DNA of 64,000 nt from Bradyrhizobium diazoefficiens (GCF_016616235.1 NZ_CP067100.1:3779001-3843000); one strand, 5' to 3'. Shown: positions 1-8,766, numbered from the stretch's first letter. Notes: generated by a model not told the origin, from the sequence alone. A program made the numbers and translations.

Positions 1-1
1 A

Positions 2-703
2 GAGCGGGTGGTCCAGCCGTTCGTCGAACCAATTGTCGCTCCGGTCGTGGAAGAGCCCGCACCGCTCCAGCCGGAGCTGACGGCCGATGGCGACGTCAGC
101 GAATTCTCCGAGATCGAACGTCTGGCCGATTCCTTGCGTGCCGCGGGTCCAGCAGCGAAGAAGGTCACGGTTCTGGGCACTGCGTCCGGCGAAGCCATTA
201 CGCTCTCGGCGCTGACACTCGCGCGCCATTTGGCGCGCGACGCACGCGTCATCGTGGTCGATCTCGCCGGGTCCTCGCTGACGATCGCCGCGGTGTCCGT
301 CGATGCCACGGCGCCCGGCCTTGCCGAGCTGATGCAGGGTGAGGCCTCGTTCGCGCAAATCATCACCCGGGATAAGCTCTCGCGGCTGCACCTGGCCATG
401 GCCGGCCGTCCCGGTTTCGAGCGCAGCCTGCTGCAATCGCCTCGGGTGACGCTCGCGATCGACGCGCTGCTTCGTGCCTACGATCACGTGCTGCTTGATG
501 CGGGAAGCGCATCCGACCTGCCGGCGGAGCTGCTGACGGCGCATGCCCGCGCCGTCGTGGTGCCGGATGCGTCGATGACCCAGGACGCGCGCACGCTGAT
601 GTGCGAGCAGCTGACGGCCGTCGGCTTCAGCGAGGTGACGATGCTGAGCAGGCCTGTGCAGCCGTCGAATGCGCTGGAAACACCAAGCGTGGTGGCGGCA
701 TAG
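2..703 (+). CDS. Truncated BY-kinase-like P-loop protein of exopolysaccharide synthesis (3' part only)
   Basis: The reading frame is open at the left edge, so only the C-terminal part is visible. It resembles the cytoplasmic ATPase domain of bacterial tyrosine kinases/Wzz co-polymerases that control exopolysaccharide chain length. Counting from the GTG at position 8, a P-loop-like GTASGEAIT lies at residues 57-65 and a Walker-B-like strand IVVDLAG follows. The usual P-loop lysine (GEGKS/T in BY-kinases) is missing, and no C-terminal tyrosine cluster is present. Seen: fold-type pattern and missing lysine. Inferred: a regulatory or degenerate ATPase domain. The following acyltransferase and NodB-fold genes support a polysaccharide locus. 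Confidence 0.6.
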   Translation, partial: ERVVQPFVEPIVAPVVEEPAPLQPELTADGDVSEFSEIERLADSLRAAGPAAKKVTVLGTASGEAITLSALTLARHLARDARVIVVDLAGSSLTIAAVSVDATAPGLAELMQGEASFAQIITRDKLSRLHLAMAGRPGFERSLLQSPRVTLAIDALLRAYDHVLLDAGSASDLPAELLTAHARAVVVPDASMTQDARTLMCEQLTAVGFSEVTMLSRPVQPSNALETPSVVAA

Positions 704-750
704 GCGAGGGACGTCGTCGTCGTTTATCGGCCAGTTTAGCAACGGCCGCA

Positions 751-930
751 CTGCCTCTTACCCTTCCCTGGAGGGGGAGGGGTCGGCTTACATTGAGCGA
801 AGCGAAATGTGAGACGGGGTGGGGTGACAGTCTCTCCGCGGACGCGCTGCCCGAGTGGAGAGATCACCCCACCCCGCTCGCGCTTCGCGCGATCGACCCT
901 GCCCTCCAGGGGAGGGTAAGGGCGGCAGCC
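751..930. repeat. 180-bp imperfect inverted repeat
   Basis: The left arm contains CTTACCCTTCCCTGGAGGG and the right arm contains CCCTCCAGGGGAGGGTAAG. A second nested pair (GGGGTGGGGTGA and TCACCCCACCCCG) lies inside, so the whole element can fold into one long hairpin. It fills most of the gap between two convergent genes. From memory this is a dispersed palindromic element type of Bradyrhizobium genomes; it may also act as a bidirectional terminator. Confidence 0.75.
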
Positions 931-965
931 CGCGAGTGAATAGATTATCGGCGAAGCCTCGGAGC

Positions 966-2147
966 CTACCCGAACGCCTGCCGCAGCTTGCGCGCCAGAT
1001 CAAACAGCATCTGGTTCTGCTTCACCAGCCGCTTGCCATGGCTCAGCGAGGACATCGCCATGGCCGCGAGCTTGCCGCGCGAGGTCAGGGGGACGAAGCT
1101 GTCGAAAATGTCGTCGTCGTCCTTGCAGAACATGCGCTTGTACTCGTCCGAGCCGATGCCGAGGTCGAGCGAGCGGTAGCCGCGCTCGGCGTAGCGGTCG
1201 ATGATGTAGCGCATCAGGATCAGCCCGGGGCTGTAGCGGGCGTGCTCGGACATCGTGTAAGTGTTGAACATCATCGAGAAGCGCTGGCCATCGGCGACGC
1301 CGGCAAAGATCGCGATCACCTCGTCGTCGCATTCGAGCGCGTGGATGTCGATAACGCGGCCCTCGCCGCGCGGCGACAGGCAGGCGCTGCGGACGAACTG
1401 TTCGACGCCCGGCTCGGCGAAGACGTTGGGCAGCTTTTGTTCCGCCATCCGCGCCGGCTTGACGCGGAAGAACCAGTCGAGCAGGCGGGTGACGTCCGCA
1501 TCGGTGGTAGCGAGGTGATAGCGATAGCCGGGAAGCGCCTGGAGCTTCTTTTCCTTGCTCTTGAGGCGGCGGCGGAAGGAGTTGCTGATCCGCGATGCGG
1601 GTGGCCCGCCTGGCTCCATGAGCAGCAGCGGGCAACCGTTGATGGAGCTCTGCCGCGACAGAAGTGCAAACGGGTTCTGCTGGTCGTGCCAGCGCAGCGG
1701 CTGCTGGGTTAGTGCGAGCACGTCGACATGTTCGCGCACCGGCGCAAGCAGCGCGTCGAGATCGGCGATGGTAGCCTGCGCTGCGAACTCGGCGTTCCAC
1801 AGGCCCATGTTGAAAGTCGTGTGCTTGCCCCCCATGAAGCAGGCGGTGCGCACGCCATGGCTCTGGCGCAGGGAGAGCGGCAGCAGCAGGAGCGGCTGGC
1901 GCTCGGCGTCGCGGGCGATGACGATGAAGGGGCGGGCGCCTTCGTGGCTGCCGACGAGCCGCTGCCACGGGCTCAGCAGGTCGAAGCGCTGGTAGGGCGT
2001 GAAGAGGTGGCCGCTCTCCTCGGATGCGCGCCAGACCGCCTCAGCCTCGCCGAGATCGGTGACGATATCGACATGCACGATCCGGCTCGCTTTCGACCGC
2101 GCGGGCGATTCTGCCGTCCGGCTTTGCACCGCCGCAGCCATGGTCAT
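966..2147 (-). CDS. FemAB/GNAT-like acyltransferase (CelD/BioF2-like)
   Basis: A 393 aa protein with the pattern of the FemAB-like GNAT family (Acetyltransf_6, also called BioF2-like or CelD-like), which often acylates sugars or amino sugars during polysaccharide assembly. Visible marks are SFRRRLKSKEKKL in the middle and the C-terminal block SPGLILMRYIIDRYAERGYRSLDLGIGSDEYK, typical of the second GNAT-like half. No signal peptide is seen, so it is likely cytoplasmic. The start is taken at the first ATG of an MTM pair; upstream codons look non-coding. It is divergent from the NodB-fold gene with 81 bp between them. Substrate unknown. Confidence 0.8.
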   Translation of the reverse strand: MTMAAAVQSRTAESPARSKASRIVHVDIVTDLGEAEAVWRASEESGHLFTPYQRFDLLSPWQRLVGSHEGARPFIVIARDAERQPLLLLPLSLRQSHGVRTACFMGGKHTTFNMGLWNAEFAAQATIADLDALLAPVREHVDVLALTQQPLRWHDQQNPFALLSRQSSINGCPLLLMEPGGPPASRISNSFRRRLKSKEKKLQALPGYRYHLATTDADVTRLLDWFFRVKPARMAEQKLPNVFAEPGVEQFVRSACLSPRGEGRVIDIHALECDDEVIAIFAGVADGQRFSMMFNTYTMSEHARYSPGLILMRYIIDRYAERGYRSLDLGIGSDEYKRMFCKDDDDIFDSFVPLTSRGKLAAMAMSSLSHGKRLVKQNQMLFDLARKLRQAFG

Positions 2148-2228
2148 TCGCGAAACCTGTCGAGAAATGAAAAAAATGCGTAGTTCGGCCTGTGGCCGAC
2201 CTTTGCAAAGAAATGTCAATAAAGGGTA

Positions 2229-3326
2229 ATGACAACGGGCGAGGGAACGGCCGCCGGCGAACGCGAAGGTGGGATATTGGCTGCGGATGACAGATGGCTG
2301 GAGCGGCTGCGCCTCGAGCTGGCCTGGTTCACCGGCCAGGCTGCGCTGCGCAGCCGTGGCGCCGGCGCCATCCTGCGCTTCTCGCGCGTGCGGCCGCGGC
2401 GGCGCGGCGGATTCCAGCCGCTGCGAAAGCACGAGATCACGCCGCAATTCCTCGATCGCGCCATCCGTGCGCTGAAGCGCTGGCGATACGACTTCCTCGG
2501 CATGGACGAGGTTTGCCGCCGTGCAGTGACGCTGCCGGAGAAGCGGCGCTTCGTGGCCCTCACCTTCGACGGCGCGCCCAAGGACCTCATCAGCTTCGCG
2601 TATCCGTTGCTGACGCGTCATGCGGTTCCTTTCACCATCTACGTTCCCACCGCCTTTCCCGACGGTGTCGGAGAAGCCTGGTGGCTCGGCCTCGAGCAGG
2701 TGATCGCGCGCGAGAGCCGCATCAACCTGATGATGGGCGGGAAGGAGCAGCGCTTTACCGTCACAGGCAATGCCGAGAAGCAGGCGCTGTTCTCGCTTCT
2801 CGAAGGTTGGCTGCGCTCGCTGCCCCCGCCGGATCTATCGACGGCCATCGCCGATCTCTGCACGCGCTACCGGGTCGACCTCGCCGCGCTCTCGCGCGAA
2901 GCGTCGATGGATTGGGAAGACCTGGCGAAGCTGGCTGCCGATCCGCTGGTGACGATCGGCAGTGCGACCGTGAACTATCCTGTTCTTGCCAACATGAAGG
3001 ACGCGGCCGCGCTGCGCGAGATGACCATGGGCAAGGCCGTTGCGGAAGCCGCCTTTCGCCGCGATGTCAGGCATCTCGCCTTTCCGTTCGGCGACCGCTC
3101 TTCCTTCCGGCGCAGCCATGTCGTGATGGCGGAGGAGGCCGGATTTGCCAGCGCCGTGTCGACCATCCCGGGCATCGTGGATGCGGAGGGGCGCACCAAT
3201 CTGCGCGCGCTGCCGCGGATTTCCTGGGATGGCCGGATGCAATCGCTGCGCATGCTGCGCGTGCTGGTATCAGGTGTTGCCTTTGCGCCGGTGAGACCGA
3301 CCGGCAGCGTCACGAGCCAGACCTGA
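2229..3326 (+). CDS. NodB-fold polysaccharide deacetylase family protein, metal site lost
   Basis: A 365 aa protein with a carbohydrate esterase 4/NodB layout. [11 protein letters not shown] (TFDGA at 112-116) sits where active enzymes have [14 protein letters not shown] (243-251) sits where they have a histidine pair in the form IGSHTxxHP. LAFPFG (283-288) matches the usual YPYG-like strand. The metal-binding Asp and both His are therefore replaced, while the first Asp remains. Known: the family removes acetyl groups from sugar polymers using that metal. Inferred: non-catalytic or altered function, perhaps sugar binding. The start has a close AAAGGG. The 3' end overlaps the convergent DUF2842 gene by 17 bp. 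Confidence 0.82.
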   Translation: MTTGEGTAAGEREGGILAADDRWLERLRLELAWFTGQAALRSRGAGAILRFSRVRPRRRGGFQPLRKHEITPQFLDRAIRALKRWRYDFLGMDEVCRRAVTLPEKRRFVALTFDGAPKDLISFAYPLLTRHAVPFTIYVPTAFPDGVGEAWWLGLEQVIARESRINLMMGGKEQRFTVTGNAEKQALFSLLEGWLRSLPPPDLSTAIADLCTRYRVDLAALSREASMDWEDLAKLAADPLVTIGSATVNYPVLANMKDAAALREMTMGKAVAEAAFRRDVRHLAFPFGDRSSFRRSHVVMAEEAGFASAVSTIPGIVDAEGRTNLRALPRISWDGRMQSLRMLRVLVSGVAFAPVRPTGSVTSQT

Positions 3327-3531
3327 CGCGGTCCGGCCGCTGCATCCAGCTCACGATCGGCATCGCCGGCAGCACCCAGCCCATGCCGACCACCACGTAA
3401 TAGACCGCCTGCCGCCAGCCGGACGCGGCGATCCACGGCATCTGCGCCAAGGCCATGCCGAGCAGGGCCCAGACGGTGGCCAGCACCAGGAGCAGGATGG
3501 CGCCGAGGAACTTGCGGGTGCGGATCGTCAT
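3310..3531 (-). CDS. DUF2842 small membrane protein
   Basis: A 73 aa protein starting [10 protein letters not shown], with two hydrophobic helices (about residues 8-30 and 42-62) and a short charged tail. The arrangement and the [18 protein letters not shown] block fit the DUF2842 family, which is found widely in Alphaproteobacteria and has no known function. An upstream in-frame extension is possible, but its composition is unlike the mature protein. It diverges from heme A synthase gene ctaA and overlaps the end of the NodB-fold gene tail to tail. Confidence 0.8.
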   Translation of the reverse strand: MTIRTRKFLGAILLLVLATVWALLGMALAQMPWIAASGWRQAVYYVVVGMGWVLPAMPIVSWMQRPDRVRSGS

Positions 3532-3639
3532 GGCGGGACTTGCGGCTTTCGCGTAACTTGCGCTGCGGGAGCGGGGGACTATAAGGGGCACGCAGTCCGG
3601 TTCAAGTCTCTTAGCCAAAGGCCTGGTTTAGCTCCTGAA

Positions 3640-4722
3640 ATGGCGCCGATTTCCGTCCCGTCCGAACCGCAGCGCGCTGTGCGCTGGTGGCTGATTTCCG
3701 TGGCCGCGCTGATCGCGCTGATGGTGCTGGTCGGCGGCGCGACCCGGCTGACGGAATCCGGCCTTTCGATCGTCGAGTGGAAGCCGGTCACGGGCAGTGT
3801 TCCGCCGCTCTCGGAAGCGCAATGGACTGACGCCTTCGAGGCCTACAAGGAGATCCCGCAATACCGCGAGCTCAACGCCGGCATGAGCCTGTCCGAGTTC
3901 AAGCAGATCTTCTGGTGGGAATGGAGCCACCGGCTGCTCGGCCGCTTCATCGGCGTTGCCTATCTGCTGCCGTTCCTGTTCTTCCTCTGGCGTGGCGGCC
4001 TCTCCAGTGAGCTGAAGCGGCGGCTGTGGCTGCTGTTCGCACTCGGTGGGCTCCAGGGTGCGGTCGGCTGGTGGATGGTCGCCTCGGGCCTCACTGAGCG
4101 TGTCGAGGTCTCGCAATATCGGTTGGCGACGCATCTGATGCTGGCGCTGCTGATCTTTGCCGGTATCGTCTGGACCGTGCGGCGGCTCAAGGAACGGCCG
4201 CAGATCGCCGCGTCCGCGCGGCTGCGCTTCACCAGCGCGCTCTTGCTCGGCGTGACCTTCGTGCAGATCTATTTCGGCGCGCTGGTCGCGGGCCTGCGCG
4301 CGGGCCGCGCCTTCAACACCTGGCCGCAGATTGACGGTGCGTTGATTCCGTCCCCGGACCGGCTGTGGTTCGAGACGCCATGGTGGCGCAACATGTTCGA
4401 CAACGTCCTGACGGTGCAATTCGAGCACCGCATGACCGCCTATGCGCTGTTCGCGCTGGCGGCATTGCATGCGTTCGATGCGCTGCGCTCGCGTGCAGGT
4501 TCGGCGGCGAGCGGAGCCGTGTGGCTGTTTGCGGCAGTAAGCCTGCAGGCCGTGCTCGGCATCCTCACGCTGCTCAACCAGGTGCCGATCGGGCTCGCAC
4601 TCGCGCATCAGGCGATTGCGATCGTGGTGCTCACGCTGGCGGTGATGCAAGTGGAGCGGCTCGCCTCGCGGCAATCTGCGCAAGCGCAGCCGCAAGCGGT
4701 TCCGGTCGGGCAGGTCGGTTGA
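3640..4722 (+). CDS. ctaA: Heme A synthase (COX15/CtaA)
   Basis: A 360 aa polytopic membrane protein that oxidises the C8 methyl of heme O to a formyl group to give heme A for aa3-type oxidases. It shows the Cox15 pattern: first helix followed by [21 protein letters not shown], then [17 protein letters not shown], with heme-ligand histidines in [19 protein letters not shown] and ALAHQ. About eight membrane helices and 360 aa length match alphaproteobacterial COX15 type 2. No partner cox genes are beside it. It is convergent with the following small exported-protein gene, separated by 10 bp. Confidence 0.95.
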   Translation: MAPISVPSEPQRAVRWWLISVAALIALMVLVGGATRLTESGLSIVEWKPVTGSVPPLSEAQWTDAFEAYKEIPQYRELNAGMSLSEFKQIFWWEWSHRLLGRFIGVAYLLPFLFFLWRGGLSSELKRRLWLLFALGGLQGAVGWWMVASGLTERVEVSQYRLATHLMLALLIFAGIVWTVRRLKERPQIAASARLRFTSALLLGVTFVQIYFGALVAGLRAGRAFNTWPQIDGALIPSPDRLWFETPWWRNMFDNVLTVQFEHRMTAYALFALAALHAFDALRSRAGSAASGAVWLFAAVSLQAVLGILTLLNQVPIGLALAHQAIAIVVLTLAVMQVERLASRQSAQAQPQAVPVGQVG

Positions 4723-4732
4723 TGCTGGCTGA

Positions 4733-5074
4733 TCAGCAATAGCCGTAGATGCCGCACGAATAGGGCAGGCGCCAGAAGTAGTCGACCTGCTTCCCGCCGT
4801 AATACGAGCCCTGATAGTCGTAGTCCCACGGGCGGCCGTAATAGCCCGGCAGCGTATGCGAGCCGGGCAGCAGCGGCGTGCCCGGCAGGTTGCGGATATA
4901 GCTGCCGATGCCATAGGCGGGCGAGATCAGCGCATCCGGATCGGTTTCGACATAGACCTTTGGCGGCCCCTGGGGCGACACGGCCCGCCGCTTCGGCGTC
5001 GCCGGCAGATCAGCGGCGAGGGCGGTTGAGACCGTCAGCATCGCCGCAAGGGCAGGCACCATCCAGCGCAGCAT
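4733..5074 (-). CDS. Small exported protein, Tyr/Gly-rich C-terminus
   Basis: A 113 aa protein with a clear N-terminal signal (MLRWMVPALAAMLTVSTALA, likely cleavage after ALA). The mature part is proline-, tyrosine- and glycine-rich and ends YSCGIYGYC with two cysteines. The start is chosen at MLRW because GGAG lies about 7 nt upstream; an in-frame ATG ten codons earlier is less likely. I do not recognise a family with known function. The signal peptide points to the periplasm or outer surface. Confidence 0.65.
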   Translation of the reverse strand: MLRWMVPALAAMLTVSTALAADLPATPKRRAVSPQGPPKVYVETDPDALISPAYGIGSYIRNLPGTPLLPGSHTLPGYYGRPWDYDYQGSYYGGKQVDYFWRLPYSCGIYGYC

Positions 5075-5156
5075 CGTCGGCTCCGAATCAAAGGGGCGAT
5101 CCAAGGACGATGTATGGGGCAGATATGGTTAATGACTGTTAACTGGAACGGCTACC

Positions 5157-5255
5157 GTCATTTCGGGGCGGCGCGAAGCGTCGAACCCGGAATCCAGAGA
5201 TGACCAGACGATGCCGAGGTTCCGGGTTCGGTGCTCCGCACCGCCCCGGAACGAC
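5157..5255. repeat. Palindromic intergenic repeat
   Basis: GTCATTTCGGGGCGGCGCG on the left pairs with the complement of CCGCACCGCCCCGGAACGAC on the right. A nested CGAACCCGGA/TCCGGGTTCG pair lies between. It occupies the gap between the start region of the exported-protein gene and the 3' end of metY. From memory this resembles a dispersed repeat of Bradyrhizobium and Rhodopseudomonas. Confidence 0.75.
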
Positions 5256-5260
5256 AACAA

Positions 5261-6538
5261 TTAGCCCAGCGCCTGCTCCAGATCGGCAATCAAATCTTCC
5301 TTGTCTTCGATGCCGATCGAGAGCCGCACCACGTCGGGGCCGGCGCCGGACTTGATCTTGGCGGCGTCGTCGAGCTGGCTGTGCGTGGTCGAGGCCGGGT
5401 GGATGACGAGCGAGCGGGTGTCGCCGACATTGGCGAGGTGCGAGAACAGCTGCAGCTTCGACACCAGGCTGACGCCGGCGTCATAGCCGCCCTTGAGGCT
5501 GAAGGTGAACACCGCGCCCGCGCCCTTCGGCGCATATTTGCGCGCGAGCTGGTTGTACTTGTCGCTTGCCAAGCCCGCATAGTTCACCGAGGCCACCGCC
5601 GGATGGCCGGCGAGGAATTCGGCGACTGCCTTGGCATTGTCGCAGTGCTTCTGCATGCGCAGCGGCAGCGTTTCGATGCCGGTGAGGATCATGAAGGCGT
5701 TGAACGGCGACAGCGCAGGGCCGAGATCGCGCAGGCCGAGCACGCGGCAGGCGATCGCGAAGGCGAAATTGCCAAACGTCTCCTGGAGCCGGATGCCGTG
5801 ATATTCCGGGCGCGGCTCCGACAGCATCGGATACTTGCCGCCCTTGGACCAGTCGAACGTGCCGGCATCGACGATGATGCCGCCGAGCGAATTGCCGTGG
5901 CCGCCCAGGAATTTTGTCAGCGAATGCACGACGATGTCGGCGCCGTGATCGATCGGCCGGATCAGATAGGGCGAAGCCAGCGTGTTGTCGACGATCAGCG
6001 GAACGCCGACCTTGGCTGCCACAGTCGAGATCGCCTCTATGTCGGTGATGCTGCCGGCGGGATTGGCGATGGACTCGATGAAGATGGCTTTCGTGCGCGG
6101 CGTCACCGCGCGCTCAAAGCTGGCGATGTCGTCGGGATCAGCCCACACCACGTTCCAGCCAAAACTCTTGAACGCATGCGTGAACTGGTTGATCGAGCCG
6201 CCATAGAGTTTTCGCGCGGCAATGAATTCGTCCCCGGGCTGCAGCAATTGCTGCAACACCACGACCTGCGCTGCGTGGCCGGAGGCCACCGCGAGTGCAG
6301 CCGTGCCGCCTTCGAGCGCGGCGACGCGCTCTTCCAGTACCGCATTGGTCGGATTGCCAATGCGAGTGTAGATATTGCCGAATGCCTGCAGGCCGAACAA
6401 CGAGGCGGCGTGGTCAGCGTCGTTGAAGACGAAAGAGGTCGTCTGGTAAATCGGAGTCGCGCGCGCGCCGGTGGTGGGATCGGGCTGGGCACCGGCATGC
6501 ACGGCGAGCGTTGAAAATCCCGGAAGGCGATCGCTCAT
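5261..6538 (-). CDS. metY: O-acetylhomoserine sulfhydrylase
   Basis: A 425 aa PLP enzyme of the Cys/Met metabolism family that makes homocysteine from O-acetyl- (or O-succinyl-) homoserine and sulfide. Visible marks: N-terminal FSTLAVHAG, ATPIYQTTSF, YTRIGNPT, the family signature around DNTLASPYLIRP, and the PLP lysine in HSLTKFLGGHG (K209). About 425-430 aa is usual for MetY, longer than MetZ/MetB. The CoA-binding gene lies just upstream on the same strand (138 bp). I looked for a SAM-II riboswitch in that gap and did not see its core. Confidence 0.93.
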   Translation of the reverse strand: MSDRLPGFSTLAVHAGAQPDPTTGARATPIYQTTSFVFNDADHAASLFGLQAFGNIYTRIGNPTNAVLEERVAALEGGTAALAVASGHAAQVVVLQQLLQPGDEFIAARKLYGGSINQFTHAFKSFGWNVVWADPDDIASFERAVTPRTKAIFIESIANPAGSITDIEAISTVAAKVGVPLIVDNTLASPYLIRPIDHGADIVVHSLTKFLGGHGNSLGGIIVDAGTFDWSKGGKYPMLSEPRPEYHGIRLQETFGNFAFAIACRVLGLRDLGPALSPFNAFMILTGIETLPLRMQKHCDNAKAVAEFLAGHPAVASVNYAGLASDKYNQLARKYAPKGAGAVFTFSLKGGYDAGVSLVSKLQLFSHLANVGDTRSLVIHPASTTHSQLDDAAKIKSGAGPDVVRLSIGIEDKEDLIADLEQALG

Positions 6539-6676
6539 TGAGGGCGTCCTGTTCTTTTGGCCTGAAATCGCGCGGCATGCTGATGGGCGCCGTGGCCGCC
6601 GTCAAGCTGCCGCTTCATATCGGAATGATCTTGCTACGCATTGTCGCGTTCGCGAAATGAATCCTTCGCGATAGTC

Positions 6677-7261
6677 TCAGCTCTGCTCGGTCTTGTTTTT
6701 GGCGGCGCGATCGGATGCCGCGGTGTCGCCGCCCCCGACACTCATTCGATTGAGGGAGAGCCGCATACCTTGCGTCGGCGCCGGCGCCCGCTTGGAACTG
6801 AGCGTGCGTGAATTCACGCCCATCCAGGAGATTTCGGACGACAAGCGGCCATATTCGATCTTGGGGCAGCGGTTCATCACCACCTTGATGCCGACGGATT
6901 CCGCTTTCGCCGCCGCCGCGTCATCGCGGGCGCCGAGTTGCATCCAGATCACCTTCGGCAACGGATCGAGCGTGAGCGCCTCTTCGACCACGGGCATGAT
7001 GTGGCTGGAGTTGCGAAAGATATCGATCATATCGACGGGATGACCGATGTCGGAGAGCGAAGCGACGAAGGGCTTTCCGAGCAGCTCCTTGCCGACATGG
7101 CCGGGATTGACCGGGATCATGTCATAGCCGCGCTGCGCCAGATATTTGAACGCGAAATAGCTCGGCCGCACATTGACCGGCGAGGCGCCGACCATCGCGA
7201 TCGACTTCACGCTGTTGAGGATGCCGCGGATGTAATTGTCGGGATAGGCGTCGTGGTTCAT
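6677..7261 (-). CDS. CoA-binding domain protein (YccU family)
   Basis: A 194 aa protein with a Rossmann-like CoA-binding domain in residues about 15-150: KSIAMVGASPVNVRPSY, GYDMIPVNPGHVGKELLGKP, VDMIDIFRNS and PKVIWMQLGARDDAAAAKAESVGI are all typical of the succinyl-CoA ligase alpha-like YccU family. The tail after residue 150 is low-complexity and charged. Members are soluble and their ligand role is poorly defined. It lies between the crotonase and metY genes on the same strand, but a repeat and gaps over 100 bp make one operon uncertain. Confidence 0.85.
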   Translation of the reverse strand: MNHDAYPDNYIRGILNSVKSIAMVGASPVNVRPSYFAFKYLAQRGYDMIPVNPGHVGKELLGKPFVASLSDIGHPVDMIDIFRNSSHIMPVVEEALTLDPLPKVIWMQLGARDDAAAAKAESVGIKVVMNRCPKIEYGRLSSEISWMGVNSRTLSSKRAPAPTQGMRLSLNRMSVGGGDTAASDRAAKNKTEQS

Positions 7262-7277
7262 CTTTTTCTTTCTGGGA

Positions 7278-7370
7278 CCCTCATGGTGAGGAGCGCGGCA
7301 CGCGCGTCTCGAACCACAATCGGGCCTCTATCCTTCGAGGCGCCGCGTTCCGCGGCTCCTCAGGATGAGG
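7278..7370. repeat. Palindromic intergenic repeat
   Basis: CCCTCATGGTGAGGAGCGCGG at the left faces CGCGGCTCCTCAGGATGAGG at the right, forming an imperfect hairpin of about 93 bp between two co-directional genes. The arm sequence (CCTCATxxTGAGGAG) is, from memory, one of the commonest dispersed repeats in Bradyrhizobium chromosomes. Confidence 0.8.
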
Positions 7371-7376
7371 AATTGG

Positions 7377-8195
7377 TTATTCATCCCGCCAAGTCGGCTC
7401 GCGCTTCTCGATGAAGGCCTTGATGCCTTCCTCGGCGTCGCGCGCCATCATGTTCTCGGTCATCACCTCTGCCGCATAGCGGTAGGCGTCCGCAAGGGTC
7501 ATGTCAGCCTGGCGATAGAATGCCTCCTTGCCGAGCTTGACGGTGTAGGCGGATTTCAGCGCGACCTGTTGCGCAAGCTCGATCGCGGCGCCGAGTTCAG
7601 CGCCGGCGGGCACCACGCGATTGACGAGGCCGATCTCGCGGGCGCGGTCGGCCGTGACAGGCTCGCCCGTGAGCAGCATCTCCATCGCCTGCTTGCGCGG
7701 GACGTTGCGCGACAGCGCCACCATCGGCGTCGAGCAGAACAGGCCGATGTCGACGCCGGGCGTGGCGAACTTCGCGTCCTCAGAGGCGATCGCGAGGTCG
7801 CAGCTGGCCACGAGCTGGCAGCCCGCGGCAGTGGCAATGCCTTGGACTGACGCGACCACGGGCTTGGGCAGGTGCACGATGGCCTGCATCATCGCGCTGC
7901 AGGCGTTCATGATCTCGGCGAAGAAGGCGCGGCCGCGATCAGGATCGGTGCGGCGCGCGGTCAGCTCCTTCATATCGTGTCCGGCGCAGAACGCGGGACC
8001 GTTGGCGGCAATGACGGCGGCGCGGATGCGCTTGTCTTCTGCAATTGCGTTGATGCTCGCATGCAACTGCCCAATCATCGCCCCCGAGAGGCTGTTCCGC
8101 GCGGCCGGTCGGTTCAGCGTGAGTACGGCAACGCTGCCAACGATCTCGCGCAGGAGGATCGGCGGCTCCGGGGAGGGGAAGGGCTGGACTGACAT
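7377..8195 (-). CDS. Enoyl-CoA hydratase-like protein (ECHDC3 type)
   Basis: A 272 aa crotonase-fold protein. The oxyanion-hole strands AFCAGHDMKEL and IATAAGCQLVASCDLAIAS are present. The stretch FATPGVDIGLFCSTPMVALSR and PRKQAMEMLLTGEP matches the ECHDC3 branch. In classical hydratases two glutamates act on water. Here the second (AMEM) is present, but the position of the first, usually in PE(I/L), is glycine (TPGV). The reaction is therefore uncertain and may not be enoyl-CoA hydration. It is divergent from the thioesterase gene, with 70 bp between starts. Confidence 0.85.
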   Translation of the reverse strand: MSVQPFPSPEPPILLREIVGSVAVLTLNRPAARNSLSGAMIGQLHASINAIAEDKRIRAAVIAANGPAFCAGHDMKELTARRTDPDRGRAFFAEIMNACSAMMQAIVHLPKPVVASVQGIATAAGCQLVASCDLAIASEDAKFATPGVDIGLFCSTPMVALSRNVPRKQAMEMLLTGEPVTADRAREIGLVNRVVPAGAELGAAIELAQQVALKSAYTVKLGKEAFYRQADMTLADAYRYAAEVMTENMMARDAEEGIKAFIEKREPTWRDE

Positions 8196-8265
8196 CGGAT
8201 ATTCCAGTTGGATGACACACTTAACTTAATGTAACAGGCGAGGACAATCGAGGGTGAGGGGCGGT

Positions 8266-8694
8266 ATGGCGGCAGCGAAAATGAGCGTGGCGGAGGTCGA
8301 ACGGTTTCTTCGCGACCAGTTTCCCCAGGCCTTCAGCGGCGACGACATCGCCATCGAGAGCGCGGACGGCCAGACCTGCCTGTTGCGCCAGTGTTTCAGC
8401 GAACGGATGCTGCGGCCGGGCGGAACCGTGTCCGGACCGACGCTGATGGCGCTCGCCGATTTCGCCATGTACGTGGTGCTGCTGTCCGCCATCGGGCCGG
8501 TCGGGCTCGCGGTCACCACCAATCTCAACATCAATTTCCTCCGCAAGGGCCAGCCGGGGCAGGACGTCCTGGCGGAAGCGCGGCTGCTCAAACTCGGCAA
8601 ACGCCTGGCGGTCGGCGAGGTGAAGCTGTTGTCCGGCACCTCGCCCGATCCGATCGCGCATGTCACCTCGACCTATTCCATTCCAAATGTTTGA
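8266..8694 (+). CDS. PaaI-type hotdog thioesterase
   Basis: A 142 aa single-domain hotdog protein. The central helix region RPGGTVSGPTLMALADFAMYVVLL and the strand VTTNLNINFLRKGQPGQDVLAEARLLKLGKRLAVGEVKL are the PaaI/YbgC-like pattern of acyl-CoA thioesterases. ATG 8266 is preferred because GAGGGG lies 5 nt upstream; an in-frame GTG at 8254 and an ATG at 8281 are alternatives. Substrate is unknown. It is divergent from the crotonase-like gene, which also handles acyl-CoA, so shared acyl-CoA metabolism is plausible. Confidence 0.85.
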   Translation: MAAAKMSVAEVERFLRDQFPQAFSGDDIAIESADGQTCLLRQCFSERMLRPGGTVSGPTLMALADFAMYVVLLSAIGPVGLAVTTNLNINFLRKGQPGQDVLAEARLLKLGKRLAVGEVKLLSGTSPDPIAHVTSTYSIPNV

Positions 8695-8766
8695 TGTTTT
8701 TGCAGGTAATATAGCACCATATTTCTAAGTAATTGATTTCGCCAAACTAATTTACATTCTCGGGCA

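Noticed and set aside
6539..6676. SAM-II riboswitch upstream of metY
   Set aside because: The position is right for rhizobial met genes, but the conserved core (TGATTTG-type loop and the ACGTTAAA/GCTAAA pseudoknot strand) is not present on the minus strand.
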